Position numbers and translations under genes: made by a program
NCBI RefSeq assembly: GCF_002008315.2
Contig: NZ_MVDG02000002.1
Location: forward strand, 62,001-126,000
From: Arthrobacter sp. KBS0703
Lineage (GTDB): Bacteria; Actinomycetota; Actinomycetes; Actinomycetales; Micrococcaceae
DNA: 64,000 bases
Direction of reading: 5' to 3'
Shown here: one piece after another, positions 1 through 9,772 of the stretch
Layout of the letters: the number at the start of each line of letters is the position of its first letter
Position numbering within the stretch: the stretch's first letter is position 1
The notes under the pieces: generated by a model
The model's input: the letters and a program-made list of their open reading frames with translations, nothing else
The model's database searches: none
What the model was told of the DNA's origin: nothing

Positions 1-2
1 TC

Positions 3-92
3 GCGCTGGCCGCCGAGCTCGGCCCCGCCGAGAAGCCGCCGCGCGGCGGCGACGGCTCCGGCCGCCGGCAGGTCGGTGATGCCACTCATTGA
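3..92 (+). CDS. C-terminal tail of an upstream protein (partial)
   Basis: An open frame enters from the left edge and ends at TGA 90-92, giving about 29 residues ending VGDATH. The frame carries no recognisable motif. The next small gene starts inside its last codons (ATG 79), a typical translational-coupling overlap, which supports this frame over the other two. The protein cannot be identified from the tail alone. Confidence 0.4.
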   Translation, partial: ALAAELGPAEKPPRGGDGSGRRQVGDATH

Positions 93-348
93 GGTCGCCC
101 GCACCAGGACCAAGCCCGAGGCGCTCGCGGCGCTCGACGAATGGAAGACCCTGCATGCGGACCTCGTCCCGGCCCTACACCCCGCCGACGTGCTCGTCGA
201 CGGAATGCGCGGATCGAGCTCGCTCTGGTACCGGGTGCGGGTGAACCTGCAGCACGTCCCCGAAGCGGAGCGTCCGCCGCAGGAGGAGCTCATCGCCGAC
301 TACGACCCCTGGGCCGGCAAGGAGTGGCCGGGGCGTCCGGCGTCCTAA
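79..348 (+). CDS. Small conserved-looking protein, unknown function
   Basis: An 89-residue soluble protein; GTG 76 immediately before the ATG is an alternative start. It overlaps the stop of the upstream gene by 14 bases, suggesting coupled translation. The C-terminal part (VRVNLQHVPEAERPPQEEL followed by YDPW) is rich in charged residues and proline and looks like a real, conserved domain end. It vaguely recalls extensions found on actinobacterial end-joining polymerase/ligase proteins, but I cannot confirm that. No signal peptide or membrane segment is present. Confidence 0.5.
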   Translation: MPLIEVARTRTKPEALAALDEWKTLHADLVPALHPADVLVDGMRGSSSLWYRVRVNLQHVPEAERPPQEELIADYDPWAGKEWPGRPAS

Positions 349-360
349 CGCCGGCGCCCC

Positions 361-546
361 TCAGCGGATTGCGCGTCGCTCGCGGCCGAAGACCGGCAGC
401 GCCCGCAGCCAGCGGGAGAGGCCGCGGGCCTGGCGGTCGCAGTCGGCCGGGATGTAAAAGTCGGGATCCGTGGCGCCGAACGGCAGATACAGTTCCTGGC
501 CGGGCGCCGGGAATTCCGCGACGTTGTTCTTATCCTGCGAGTCCAT
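361..546 (-). CDS. Small hypothetical protein
   Basis: A 61-residue protein starting MDSQDKNNVAEFPAPG. A strong Shine-Dalgarno sequence, GAGGAGG, lies a few bases upstream of the ATG at 546, which is the main reason to accept this short gene. It is convergent with the preceding small gene (stops 13 bases apart). The product is soluble and ends in a basic stretch (GRERRAIR). I do not recognise a family. Confidence 0.5.
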   Translation of the reverse strand: MDSQDKNNVAEFPAPGQELYLPFGATDPDFYIPADCDRQARGLSRWLRALPVFGRERRAIR

Positions 547-908
547 CTGTTCCTCCTCGTTCTTGTGTTGCCTGCCTTCCGGACTAATTTCACAATCCGG
601 AAAGTATTTTTTGTTATATGGAAAATTCTAGGCCGGCCTGCCGGCGCGGTCAAGACCCCGCAAGGCGACCGGTCACAATCGGATTTTTCAAATTGTGATG
701 TACACCACGGCATGGCTGCGCTACGCTGGAAGGCAATTCGTGGCGCATGTCACGTAACCTGGGAGCAGCAGGCAGGGTCGTAATGAGCTGACATCAACTG
801 ATGTCGGCTCATTTTTTGTTGGGTCGACGGGACAAGAAACGCGTGGGAAACACGCGCTTAATTTCACTGTGGAACTTTGGTTCCACTTACGGAAGTTGGG
901 AACTGACC
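547..908. promoter_or_regulatory. Long AT-rich leader/promoter region before uricase
   Basis: This 362-base interval has no convincing gene. It serves the divergent small gene (-) and uricase (+). It is AT-rich near 600-630. A half-conserved CRP/GlxR-like element, TGTGATGTACACCAC, lies at 694-708 (left half TGTGA perfect, right half poor). Downstream follow an attenuator-like hairpin at 782-817, a short hairpin at 840-856 (CGCGTG, loop GGAAA, CACGCG) and a palindrome at 869-886 (GTGGAAC, TTTG, GTTCCAC) directly ahead of the uricase start. The last could be an operator for the IclR regulator encoded at 3577-4332. These roles are inferred from structure only. Confidence 0.45.
782..817 (+). terminator. 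Terminator-like hairpin in the uricase leader (possible attenuator)
   Basis: The arms 782-796 and 799-813 pair over 15 positions with one G-U, and they run into a T tract ending at 817. No plus-strand gene ends upstream, and uricase begins 92 bases downstream. The hairpin would therefore stop transcripts entering uricase rather than close another gene. Confidence 0.5.
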
Positions 909-1817
909 ATGAGCAACAACATCGTCCTCGGCAACAACCAGTACGGCAAGGCTGAAGTCCGCGTCGTCAAGATCACCCGGGACACGGCGCGCCACGAGAT
1001 TGAAGACCTGAACGTCACCTCGCAGCTCCGCGGCGACTTCGCCGCGGCCCACCTCGAAGGCGACAACGCCCACGTCGTGGCCACGGACACGCAGAAGAAC
1101 ACCATCTACGCCTTCGCCCGCGAAGGTATCGGCTCACCCGAAGCCTTCCTGCTGCGCCTCGGAGAGCACTTCACGTCCAGCTTCGAATGGGTCACCGGCG
1201 GCCGCTGGGAAGCCGAGTCCTACAGCTGGGACCGCATCCAGGCCCACGGCAGCGCGCACGACCACTCCTTCGTGCGCAACGGCCAGGAGGTCCGTACGGC
1301 GGTGCTGGTCCGCGAGGGCTCCACCACCCACCTGATTTCGGGGCTCAAGGACCTGACCGTCCTGAAGTCCACGCAGTCCGGTTTTGTTGGCTACCCCAAG
1401 GACAAATACACCACGCTGCCGGAGACCACGGACCGGATCCTCGCCACCGACGTTTCCGCCCGCTGGCGCTTCAAGGCAGGAACGGACTTCAACTCCCTGG
1501 ACTTCAACAAGAACTACGACGACGTTAAGGCCCTCCTGCTCGAAGGCTTCACCGAGAAGTACTCGCACGCCCTGCAGCAGACGCTCTTCGACATGGGCAC
1601 CAAGGTCCTCGAGGCGCACAGCGAGATCGAGGAGATCAGGTTCTCGATGCCCAACAAGCACCACTTCCTGGTGGACCTCTCGCCGTTCGGCCTGGACAAC
1701 CCCAACGAGGTCTTCTTCGCCGCGGACCGCCCGTACGGCCTGATCGAGGCCACCGTCCAGCGGGACGATGCCGCTCCGGCAGAGATCGCCTGGTCCGGCA
1801 TCGCCGGCTTCTGCTGA
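909..1817 (+). CDS. pucL: Uricase (factor-independent urate oxidase)
   Basis: This 302-residue cytosolic enzyme oxidises urate to 5-hydroxyisourate, the first ring-opening step of purine catabolism. It has the two tandem T-fold halves expected of the family. Active-site elements visible are Lys14 and Thr59-Asp60 (in VVATDTQKNT), and the uricase segment TQSGFVGYPKDKYTTLPET in the middle. It resembles Arthrobacter uricases closely, including the C-terminus SGIAGFC instead of a peroxisomal signal. The ATG at 909 is chosen because the protein then begins at the normal family position; an upstream extension would cover the leader hairpins. It is followed by the purine permease and shares the locus with AllE. 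The transthyretin-like hydrolase and allantoinase needed for the next steps are not in the window. Confidence 0.95.
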   Translation: MSNNIVLGNNQYGKAEVRVVKITRDTARHEIEDLNVTSQLRGDFAAAHLEGDNAHVVATDTQKNTIYAFAREGIGSPEAFLLRLGEHFTSSFEWVTGGRWEAESYSWDRIQAHGSAHDHSFVRNGQEVRTAVLVREGSTTHLISGLKDLTVLKSTQSGFVGYPKDKYTTLPETTDRILATDVSARWRFKAGTDFNSLDFNKNYDDVKALLLEGFTEKYSHALQQTLFDMGTKVLEAHSEIEEIRFSMPNKHHFLVDLSPFGLDNPNEVFFAADRPYGLIEATVQRDDAAPAEIAWSGIAGFC

Positions 1818-1832
1818 CCCGCACCGGCGGCT

Positions 1833-1854
1833 GAGCCTGGCTCCCCCCAGGCTC
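1833..1854 (+). terminator. Hairpin after uricase
   Basis: Perfect 8-bp stem GAGCCTGG/CCAGGCTC with a C-rich six-base loop, 15 bases after the uricase stop. It lacks a T run, so it may be a weak terminator or mRNA 3' stabiliser before the permease. Confidence 0.4.
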
Positions 1855-1948
1855 GGCCACCGGGCAGGCAGTCCCGACAGGGCCCGCCAAGCACCACTGA
1901 TTCAAAACTTGTTAGCCAGACATTGTTAGCCAGACGAAGGCGTCTGCC

Positions 1949-1972
1949 ATGAACCAAGAAAGTCTGCCATGA
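1949..1972 (+). CDS. Seven-codon leader ORF overlapping the permease start
   Basis: ATG 1949 opens a frame encoding MNQESLP and ending at TGA 1970-1972, so its stop overlaps the permease ATG (ATGA). The permease start lacks a good Shine-Dalgarno sequence (only AAGAAAG), so re-initiation after this micro-ORF is plausible. It lies behind a tandem direct repeat of TTGTTAGCCAGAC (1909-1921 and 1923-1935), and GTCTGCCATGAAC is itself repeated (1942 and 1962), suggesting the leader arose by local duplication. Confidence 0.3.
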   Translation: MNQESLP

Positions 1973-3450
1973 ACACCAAGAAAAAAGTCCGCCCAGCGGC
2001 AGCCCGCCCCGAAGACCAGAAACTGCCCATCGGCAGCACCTTCGCCTACGGGTTCCAGCACGTCCTCACCATGTACGGGGGAATCATTGCCCCGCCGCTG
2101 ATCATCGGTGCGGCTGCAGGGATGTCCTCGCAGGACATCGGCCTGCTGATTGCCGCCTGCCTGTTCGTTGGCGGCCTGGCCACAATTCTCCAGACCGTCG
2201 GCATCCGGTTCTTCGGGTCCCAGCTGCCCCTGGTCCAGGGCGTCTCCTTTGCGGGCGTGTCCACCATGGTGGCGATCGTCCACGGCGGCGGTGGCATCCA
2301 GGCGGTCTTTGGCTCGGTGATCGCAGCATCGCTGATCGGCCTGCTCATCACCCCGCTGTTTTCCAAGATCATCCGATTCTTCCCGCCGGTGGTCACGGGC
2401 ACGGTGATCACCACGATCGGCCTGACGCTGATGCCGGTCGCGGCCAACTGGGCCATGGGCGGCAACAGCAAGGCACCGAACTACGGCAGTGTCGCCAACA
2501 TCGGACTGGCCGCCGCCACCATGGCCATCGTCCTGCTGCTGAGCAAGGTGGGCAGCGCCGCGATCTCGCGGCTCTCCATCCTGCTGGCGATGGTGCTCGG
2601 CACCCTGATCGCCGTCATCTTCGGCATGGCCGATTTCTCCAAGGTGGGCCAGGGCGAAATCGTCGCGTTCCCCACGCCGTTCGCGTTCGGCGCCCCCACC
2701 TTTGAGATCGCCGCGATTGTCTCCATGCTGATCGTCATCCTGGTGACCCTCACGGAGACCTCAGCGGACATCATTGCTGTGGGCGAGATCGTGGGCACCA
2801 AGGTGGACTCCAAGCGGATCGGCGACGGCCTGCGGGCGGACATGCTCTCCAGCGCCATCTCACCGCTGTTCAACTCCTTCACCCAGAGTGCCTTCGCCCA
2901 GAACGTGGGCCTGGTTGCCATCACGGGCGTCAAGAGCCGGTTCGTGGTCAGCGCCGGCGGCCTCATCCTCGTCATCCTTGGCCTGCTGCCGGTGCTTGGC
3001 CGGGTGGTCGCAGCGGTGCCGACTCCCGTCCTGGGCGGCGCCGGCGTCGTACTCTTCGGAACGGTAGCCGCCAGCGGCATCCGGACACTTGCCAAAGTGG
3101 AGTACAAGAACAACATGAACCTGATCATCGTGGCTGCATCCATCGGGTTCGGCATGATTCCGATTGCCGCCCCGGCGTTCTACGACCAGTTCCCGTCCTG
3201 GTTCGGCACCATCTTCCACTCAGGCATCAGCTCGGCCGCGGTGATGGCCATCGCGCTGAACCTGCTCTTCAACCACCTCAAGGCCGGCAACTCGGAGAAC
3301 CAGTCGGTGTTTGTGGCGGGAACCGGCCGCGTGGTCCGCGAGGAGGATTTGAAGTGCCTGGCCGACGGCGACCGCTACGAGGGCGGCAAGCTGATCGACT
3401 GCGACGGCAAGGAAGTCCCGGTCCAGTCCTCCACCACCACGGAGCACTGA
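1969..3450 (+). CDS. NCS2 family purine (urate/xanthine) permease
   Basis: A 493-residue polytopic inner-membrane transporter of the nucleobase-cation symporter-2 family with about 12-14 hydrophobic segments. The family motif QNVG is in SAFAQNVGLVAITGV near residues 307-321, preceded by the conserved acidic stretch ETSADIIAVGEI. The ordinary role is proton-coupled uptake of urate, xanthine or uracil. Its position directly after uricase points to urate or xanthine. A hydrophilic tail of about 60 residues follows the last helix. The alternative start codons are discussed under the leader ORF. Confidence 0.9.
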   Translation: MNTKKKVRPAAARPEDQKLPIGSTFAYGFQHVLTMYGGIIAPPLIIGAAAGMSSQDIGLLIAACLFVGGLATILQTVGIRFFGSQLPLVQGVSFAGVSTMVAIVHGGGGIQAVFGSVIAASLIGLLITPLFSKIIRFFPPVVTGTVITTIGLTLMPVAANWAMGGNSKAPNYGSVANIGLAAATMAIVLLLSKVGSAAISRLSILLAMVLGTLIAVIFGMADFSKVGQGEIVAFPTPFAFGAPTFEIAAIVSMLIVILVTLTETSADIIAVGEIVGTKVDSKRIGDGLRADMLSSAISPLFNSFTQSAFAQNVGLVAITGVKSRFVVSAGGLILVILGLLPVLGRVVAAVPTPVLGGAGVVLFGTVAASGIRTLAKVEYKNNMNLIIVAASIGFGMIPIAAPAFYDQFPSWFGTIFHSGISSAAVMAIALNLLFNHLKAGNSENQSVFVAGTGRVVREEDLKCLADGDRYEGGKLIDCDGKEVPVQSSTTTEH

Positions 3451-3472
3451 GCACGGAGCCACTCCACGAAAA

Positions 3473-3532
3473 AGCGCGAACGAACACTTGAGGCCCCTGG
3501 AAAGCGCCGGGCCTCAAGTGTTCTTTCGCGCT
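3473..3532. terminator. Large bidirectional hairpin between permease and IclR gene
   Basis: Arms 3473-3496 and 3509-3532 are 24 bases long with a single mismatch, containing GAACACTTGAGGCCC and its complement. They separate two convergent genes and probably terminate both. The outer segment AGCGCGAACGAACACTTG recurs exactly at 58521. Confidence 0.75.
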
Positions 3533-3576
3533 CCAGTGGCAGCACCAAAAGCAAGCGCGAAGTACGACGGCGGGGG

Positions 3577-4332
3577 TCAGTTTTGGTTGAGCTCGTCCGA
3601 GATCGCCTGGGCTGCTTCGCGGAGCAGCGGCACGGCCCGGTCGGCGAACGACTGGTCCACGCGGGACACCGGCCCGGACACCGAGATGGCCGTGGGCGTG
3701 GGAGCGTTGGGCACGGCCATGGCGAAGCAGCGGACCCCGAGCTCCTGCTCCTCCTCGTCAATGGAGTAGCCGCGCTCGCGGATGCGGTTCAGGTCCGCAA
3801 TGAGGGAATCGAAGTCGCCGATGCTCTTGGGCGTGGGCGTGGGCATTCCGGTCCGGGTGACAATCCCGCGGACCACTTCGTCGTCCAGCTGCGCCAGGAT
3901 GGCCTTGCCCACGCCGGTGTCATGCGTGTGCGCGCGGCGGCCCACCTCGGTGAACATGCGCATGGAGTGCAGCGACGGCACCTGTGCCACGTAGATCACC
4001 ATGTCCGAGTCCAGCACCGCCATGTTGGAGGTCTCGCCCAGCCTGTCCACGAGGGACTTCAGCTGCGGCCGGGCCAGGGCGCCGAGCTGCTTGTTGGCGC
4101 CTTCGCCGAGCCGGATCAGCCGCGGTCCGAGTGCATAGCGGCGGTTAGGCAGCTGGCGGATGTAGCCCAGCGTGACCAGGGTGCGCAGGAGCCGGTGGAT
4201 CGTGGGCAGGGGCAGATCCGTGGACGAGGAGAGTTCACTGAGCGTGACGTCGCCGCCGGCGTCGGTAATCAGTTCCAAAAGTTCAAAGACGCGCTCAACG
4301 GACTGCACGCCTCCGGGGGCTTTTTCAGCCAT
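3577..4332 (-). CDS. IclR family transcriptional regulator
   Basis: A 251-residue regulator with an N-terminal winged helix (residues about 10-70, with VTLSELSSSTDLPLPTIHRL as helix-turn-helix) and a C-terminal effector-binding IclR domain. ATG 4332 is preferred to the upstream start because AGGAG lies just before it. Members of this family next to uricase, AllE and malate synthase commonly respond to allantoate or glyoxylate (AllR-type). Here it sits between the urate genes and the malic enzyme/malate synthase genes, divergent from the latter, so control of the whole block is a reasonable inference. The exact effector is unknown. Confidence 0.88.
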   Translation of the reverse strand: MAEKAPGGVQSVERVFELLELITDAGGDVTLSELSSSTDLPLPTIHRLLRTLVTLGYIRQLPNRRYALGPRLIRLGEGANKQLGALARPQLKSLVDRLGETSNMAVLDSDMVIYVAQVPSLHSMRMFTEVGRRAHTHDTGVGKAILAQLDDEVVRGIVTRTGMPTPTPKSIGDFDSLIADLNRIRERGYSIDEEEQELGVRCFAMAVPNAPTPTAISVSGPVSRVDQSFADRAVPLLREAAQAISDELNQN

Positions 4333-4405
4333 GTAGGAATCTCCTGCTTGCTCGGTTCCGACAACTCTTATCCGCATCGTGAAAAGAACTGCTTAGAAAG
4401 CCAAA

Positions 4406-4474
4406 GATACAGCACCGTATCGCCGGCGTCGATGCACCTTCGGGCTTGTGTTTCCATAAGGTAGATAATAATAT
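4406..4474 (+). promoter_or_regulatory. Operator-like repeat and promoter for malic enzyme operon
   Basis: An inverted repeat GATAC-N6-GTATC lies at 4406-4421 in the divergent iclR/malic-enzyme interval. A sigma70-like promoter, TTGTGT (4446-4451), 17 bases, TAATAT (4469-4474), lies downstream of it and about 67 bases before the malic-enzyme start. The repeat is a candidate IclR operator, by position only. Confidence 0.4.
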
Positions 4475-4541
4475 CCATAATACGAAAACATTCACCGCAA
4501 CGAACCGGCCCAGCGATGGGCCCAAACAGGAGGACCATTCA

Positions 4542-6008
<1,467 letters not shown>

Positions 6009-6033
6009 TTCGCAGCCCTGGAAAGGACCCACA

Positions 6034-7632
6034 ATGGCTATCACAGTCACAGACCCCCGGCCGATCGAACGTGCTGAGGAGATCCTCACCCCCAAGGCGC
6101 TGGCCTTCGTGGAGGAACTCCACAAGCGCTTCGCCGGCACCCGCTCGGACCTCCTCAAGGCCCGGGCCGTCAAGCGCGAGCACGTGGCCAGGACCGGCAG
6201 CCTCGATTTCCTGCCGGACACCCAGGACGTGCGCGACGGCGACTGGAAGGTCGCGCCTGCGCCGGCGGCCCTGCGGGACCGCCGGGTTGAGATGACGGGC
6301 CCCGCCTCCCCCGCGAAAATGGCCATCAACGCGCTGAACTCCGGCGCCAAGGTGTGGCTCGCGGACCTCGAGGACGCGAGCACCCCCACCTGGGCCAACG
6401 TCATCGACGCCATCCTGAACCTCCGCGACGCCGCCACGGGAACCCTGAGCTACACCTCCCCCGAGGGCAAGGAGTATCGGCTCCGCACGGACGCCCCGCT
6501 CGCCGTCGTGGTGGCCCGGCCCCGTGGGTGGCACATGGAGGAACGGCACCTGCTGATCAACGGCGCACCCGCCGTGGGCGCCCTGGTGGACTTCGGCCTG
6601 CACTTCTTCCACATCGCCAAGCAGCTGGTCCTCAACGGCCAGGGCCCCTACTACTACCTGCCCAAGATGGAAAGCCACCTCGAGGCCCGCCTCTGGAACG
6701 AGGTGTTCGTGTTCGCGCAGGACTTCCTGGGCATCCACCAGGGCACCATCCGCGCCACCGTGCTGATCGAGACCATCCCGGCCGCGTTCGAGATGGACGA
6801 GATCCTCTACGAGCTCCGCGACCACGCCTCGGGGCTGAACGCCGGCCGCTGGGACTACCTGTTCAGCATCATCAAGTACTTCCGCGACGCCGGCGCCAGC
6901 TTCGTGCTGCCGGACCGTGCCACGGTGGCCATGACCGCGCCCTTCATGCGCGCCTACACGGAACTGCTGGTCAAGACCTGCCACCACCGCGGCGCCTTCG
7001 CGATGGGCGGCATGGCAGCCGTCATCCCGAACCGGCGCGAACCCGAAGTCACAGCCCAGGCCTTCGAGAAGGTCCGCGCGGACAAGACCCGCGAAGCGAA
7101 CGACGGCTTCGACGGCTCCTGGGTGGCGCACCCGGACCTCGTCCCGGTCTGCCAGGAAGTGTTCGACTCGGTTCTCGGCGACCGCCCCAACCAGCTGGAT
7201 AAGCAGCGCCCCGAGGTCAGCGTGACCGCGGGCCAGCTGCTGGACATCGCCTCGGCCGACGGCCAGGTCACGGAAGCGGGCCTGCGCCTGAACCTGTACG
7301 TCGCCGTCGCCTACACGGCCGTGTGGATCTCGGGCAACGGTGCGGTGGCCATCCACAACCTGATGGAGGACGCCGCCACGGCCGAGATCTCCCGCTCGCA
7401 GGTGTGGCAGCAGATCCGCAACCAGGTGGTCCTCGCCGACACCGGCAACACCGTGACGCGCGAACTGGTCACGACGATCCTGGCCGAGGAGACCGAGAAG
7501 CTGCGCGGCGAGGTGGGCGAGGAAGCCTTCGAACGCTACTACCGGCCGGCCAGCAGCCTGATCGGAGACATCTGCCTGTCCGAGGACTACACGGACTTCC
7601 TCACCACCCCGGCCTACGAACTGGTGGGCTGA
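6034..7632 (+). CDS. aceB: Malate synthase A
   Basis: This 532-residue enzyme condenses glyoxylate with acetyl-CoA to malate. The family signature is complete (RDHASGLNAGRWDYLF, about residues 262-277), as are the catalytic-site regions VARPRGWHMEERH and LMEDAATAEISR, the latter holding the catalytic Asp. The length matches the A isoform. GGAAAGGA precedes ATG 6034. No isocitrate lyase is nearby. Linkage to uricase and AllE suggests the glyoxylate comes from ureide breakdown rather than from the glyoxylate shunt. The next gene starts 3 bases after the stop. Confidence 0.95.
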   Translation: MAITVTDPRPIERAEEILTPKALAFVEELHKRFAGTRSDLLKARAVKREHVARTGSLDFLPDTQDVRDGDWKVAPAPAALRDRRVEMTGPASPAKMAINALNSGAKVWLADLEDASTPTWANVIDAILNLRDAATGTLSYTSPEGKEYRLRTDAPLAVVVARPRGWHMEERHLLINGAPAVGALVDFGLHFFHIAKQLVLNGQGPYYYLPKMESHLEARLWNEVFVFAQDFLGIHQGTIRATVLIETIPAAFEMDEILYELRDHASGLNAGRWDYLFSIIKYFRDAGASFVLPDRATVAMTAPFMRAYTELLVKTCHHRGAFAMGGMAAVIPNRREPEVTAQAFEKVRADKTREANDGFDGSWVAHPDLVPVCQEVFDSVLGDRPNQLDKQRPEVSVTAGQLLDIASADGQVTEAGLRLNLYVAVAYTAVWISGNGAVAIHNLMEDAATAEISRSQVWQQIRNQVVLADTGNTVTRELVTTILAEETEKLRGEVGEEAFERYYRPASSLIGDICLSEDYTDFLTTPAYELVG

Positions 7633-7635
7633 CGC

Positions 7636-8910
7636 ATGGCAGTACCCGAACCCTCGCTTAGTGCCGCTGACCTCGCCCGGATCGACTCCCAGCTGGCGGC
7701 CACCGACCGCCTGCTGGAGCGGAACTACCCCGGCGACGACGGCACCCGCCAGCCAGTTCACACCGTCTACGTCCCCGCGGACCGGTTCACGCCGTCGCTC
7801 GCCGCCGACTGGGGCGCCCAGGCGCTGTCGACGGCGGCCGCCCACGGCGGGCTGGCCCGGCTCGGCGCGCTGCTGGGCCAGGACGGCGACCTGGCCGCCT
7901 CCGTCGCCTCACGGGTGGAGGCGAAGCTGAGCAGCGAACCGATCGAGGACCTCCGGCTCGACTTCGAGGACGGCTTCGGGGACCGGGGCGACGACGCCGA
8001 GGACGCCGCCGCCGTCTCGGCGGCTTCCGCCGTGGCCGCCGCTGTTGCGGCCGGCTCCGCGCCGCCGTTCATCGGGATCCGGTTCAAGTGCTTCGAAGCC
8101 CCCACCCGGGCCCGCGGGCTGCGCACCCTGGACCTGTTTGTTTCGGGCCTGGCCGCGGCCGGCGAGCTCCCCGATGGCCTGGTCCTCACGCTGCCCAAGG
8201 TCACCACGGTGGCCCAGGTGGAGGCGATGGACTTCGCCGTTTCCCGGCTCGAGGAAATCCACTCGCTGCCGGCGGGCCGGCTGCGGTTTGAGGTGCAGGT
8301 GGAGACGCCGCAGCTCATCCTCGGCCCGGACGGCAGCTCACCTGTGGCGCAGCTTCCGCACGCGGTCCCGGGCAGGATCAGCGGCCTGCACTACGGCACG
8401 TACGACTATTCCGCTTCCCTGCAGATCTCCGCCGAATACCAGTCCATGGAACACCCGGTGGCGGACTTCGCCAAGGAAGTCATGCAGCTGGCCGCCGCCG
8501 GCACGGGCATCCGGCTGTCGGACGGCTCCACCAACATCATTCCCGTGGGCGACAACGTGGAGAACGCGTGGCGCCTGCACGGGCGGCTGGTGCGGCGTTC
8601 CCTGGAACGCGGCTACTACCAGGGCTGGGACCTGCACCCGGCCCAGCTGCCCAGTCGGTTCGCGGCGACCTACGCGTTCTACCGCCAGGGGCTGCCCGCC
8701 GCGGCGGCACGGCTGCGTAACTACATTGAACACACCGAGGGCGGGGTCATGGACGAACCGGCCACCGCCCGGGCGCTGGCCGCCTTCGTGCTGCGCGGCG
8801 TCCAGTGCGGCGCCGTAGGTGCCGAAGACGTCCAGGCGCTTGCCGGCGTCGGAATCCCCCAACTCACCGGCCTGGCCCACCCGAGGCTGGCCCACACCAC
8901 TTCGAAGTAA
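7636..8910 (+). CDS. DUF6986 aldolase/citrate-lyase-like protein
   Basis: A 424-residue soluble protein with a TIM-barrel of the HpcH/HpaI-CitE type: RLDFEDGFGDRGDDAED (acidic metal-binding region), GIRFKCFE (Arg), VQVETPQLI and DLHPAQLPSRFAATYAF are the conserved strand ends. It starts 3 bases after malate synthase and precedes AllE, so the three genes are probably one transcript. Proteins of this group are known mainly from actinobacterial purine-degradation loci. Its reaction is not established, and cleavage or condensation of a glyoxylate-related acid is only an inference from fold and neighbours. Confidence 0.8.
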   Translation: MAVPEPSLSAADLARIDSQLAATDRLLERNYPGDDGTRQPVHTVYVPADRFTPSLAADWGAQALSTAAAHGGLARLGALLGQDGDLAASVASRVEAKLSSEPIEDLRLDFEDGFGDRGDDAEDAAAVSAASAVAAAVAAGSAPPFIGIRFKCFEAPTRARGLRTLDLFVSGLAAAGELPDGLVLTLPKVTTVAQVEAMDFAVSRLEEIHSLPAGRLRFEVQVETPQLILGPDGSSPVAQLPHAVPGRISGLHYGTYDYSASLQISAEYQSMEHPVADFAKEVMQLAAAGTGIRLSDGSTNIIPVGDNVENAWRLHGRLVRRSLERGYYQGWDLHPAQLPSRFAATYAFYRQGLPAAAARLRNYIEHTEGGVMDEPATARALAAFVLRGVQCGAVGAEDVQALAGVGIPQLTGLAHPRLAHTTSK

Positions 8911-8917
8911 GGATCCA

Positions 8918-9733
8918 ATGATGGGCAAGTACTACTACCCCCAGGGCGGCCTGCCGCCGCAGACCCACCTCACCACGGAACGGGCCATCGTCACGGAAGC
9001 CTACACGGTCATCCCCAAGGGCGTCATGACCGATATCGTGACCAGCACCCTGCCGGGATTCTCCAACACCCGCTCCTGGATCCTGGCCCGCCCGATCTCC
9101 GGGTTTGCCACCACGTTTTCGCAGCTGATCGTGGAGATCGGCCCGGGCGGCGGTGCTCCCAAGGCCGAGTTTGAGCCCGGCGTCGAAGGCGTCGTCTTCG
9201 TCACCACGGGCAAGGTCAACCTGACCCTCGACGGTGAACTGCACCAGCTTGAGGAGGGCGGCTACGCCTACCTGGCCGCCGGTGCCACCTGGGGACTGGA
9301 GAACGTCTCGGATGACATTGTCTCCTTCCAATGGATCCGCAAGGCCTACGAGCGGCTCGAGGGCTACGAGGCCAAGTCCTTCGTCACCAGTGATGCCGAG
9401 GTGGAACCCACCGCGATGCCGGATACCGACGGCGCCTGGAAGACCACCCGCTTCACGGATTCCAGCGACCTGGCCCACGACATGCAGGTGAACATTGTGA
9501 CGTTCCAGCCGGGCGGCGTCATCCCGTTCCCGGAGACCCACGTCATGGAGCACGGCCTGTACGTCCTCGAGGGCAAGGCCATGTACCTGCTCAACAACGA
9601 CTGGGTTGAGGTGGAGGCCGGCGACTTCATGTGGCTGCGCGCCTTCTGCCCGCAGGCCTGCTACGCCGGTGGCCCCGGCCAGTTCCGTTACCTGCTGTAC
9701 AAGGACATGAACCGCCAAATCCGGCTGACCTAG
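8918..9733 (+). CDS. allE: (S)-ureidoglycine aminohydrolase
   Basis: A 271-residue bicupin enzyme that releases ammonia from ureidoglycine to give ureidoglycolate, late in the allantoin pathway. It has two cupin halves: VEIGPGGGAPKAEFEPGVEG and VNIVTFQPGGVIPFPETHVMEHGLYVLEG, the second carrying the Mn2+ ligands (Glu, His, His). ATG 8918 is immediately followed by a second ATG (8921); AAGTAAGGA lies upstream. It closes the malic enzyme-malate synthase-DUF6986-AllE run. Ureidoglycolate yields glyoxylate, which feeds malate synthase two genes upstream. Confidence 0.92.
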   Translation: MMGKYYYPQGGLPPQTHLTTERAIVTEAYTVIPKGVMTDIVTSTLPGFSNTRSWILARPISGFATTFSQLIVEIGPGGGAPKAEFEPGVEGVVFVTTGKVNLTLDGELHQLEEGGYAYLAAGATWGLENVSDDIVSFQWIRKAYERLEGYEAKSFVTSDAEVEPTAMPDTDGAWKTTRFTDSSDLAHDMQVNIVTFQPGGVIPFPETHVMEHGLYVLEGKAMYLLNNDWVEVEAGDFMWLRAFCPQACYAGGPGQFRYLLYKDMNRQIRLT

Positions 9734-9772
9734 CCTGCCTGCCTTTTAATAGCGACGCCTAATACCCACGAT

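Noticed and set aside
565..783. 72-codon frame in the uricase leader region
   Set aside because: No ribosome binding site, AT-rich non-coding composition, and it covers probable promoter and operator elements.
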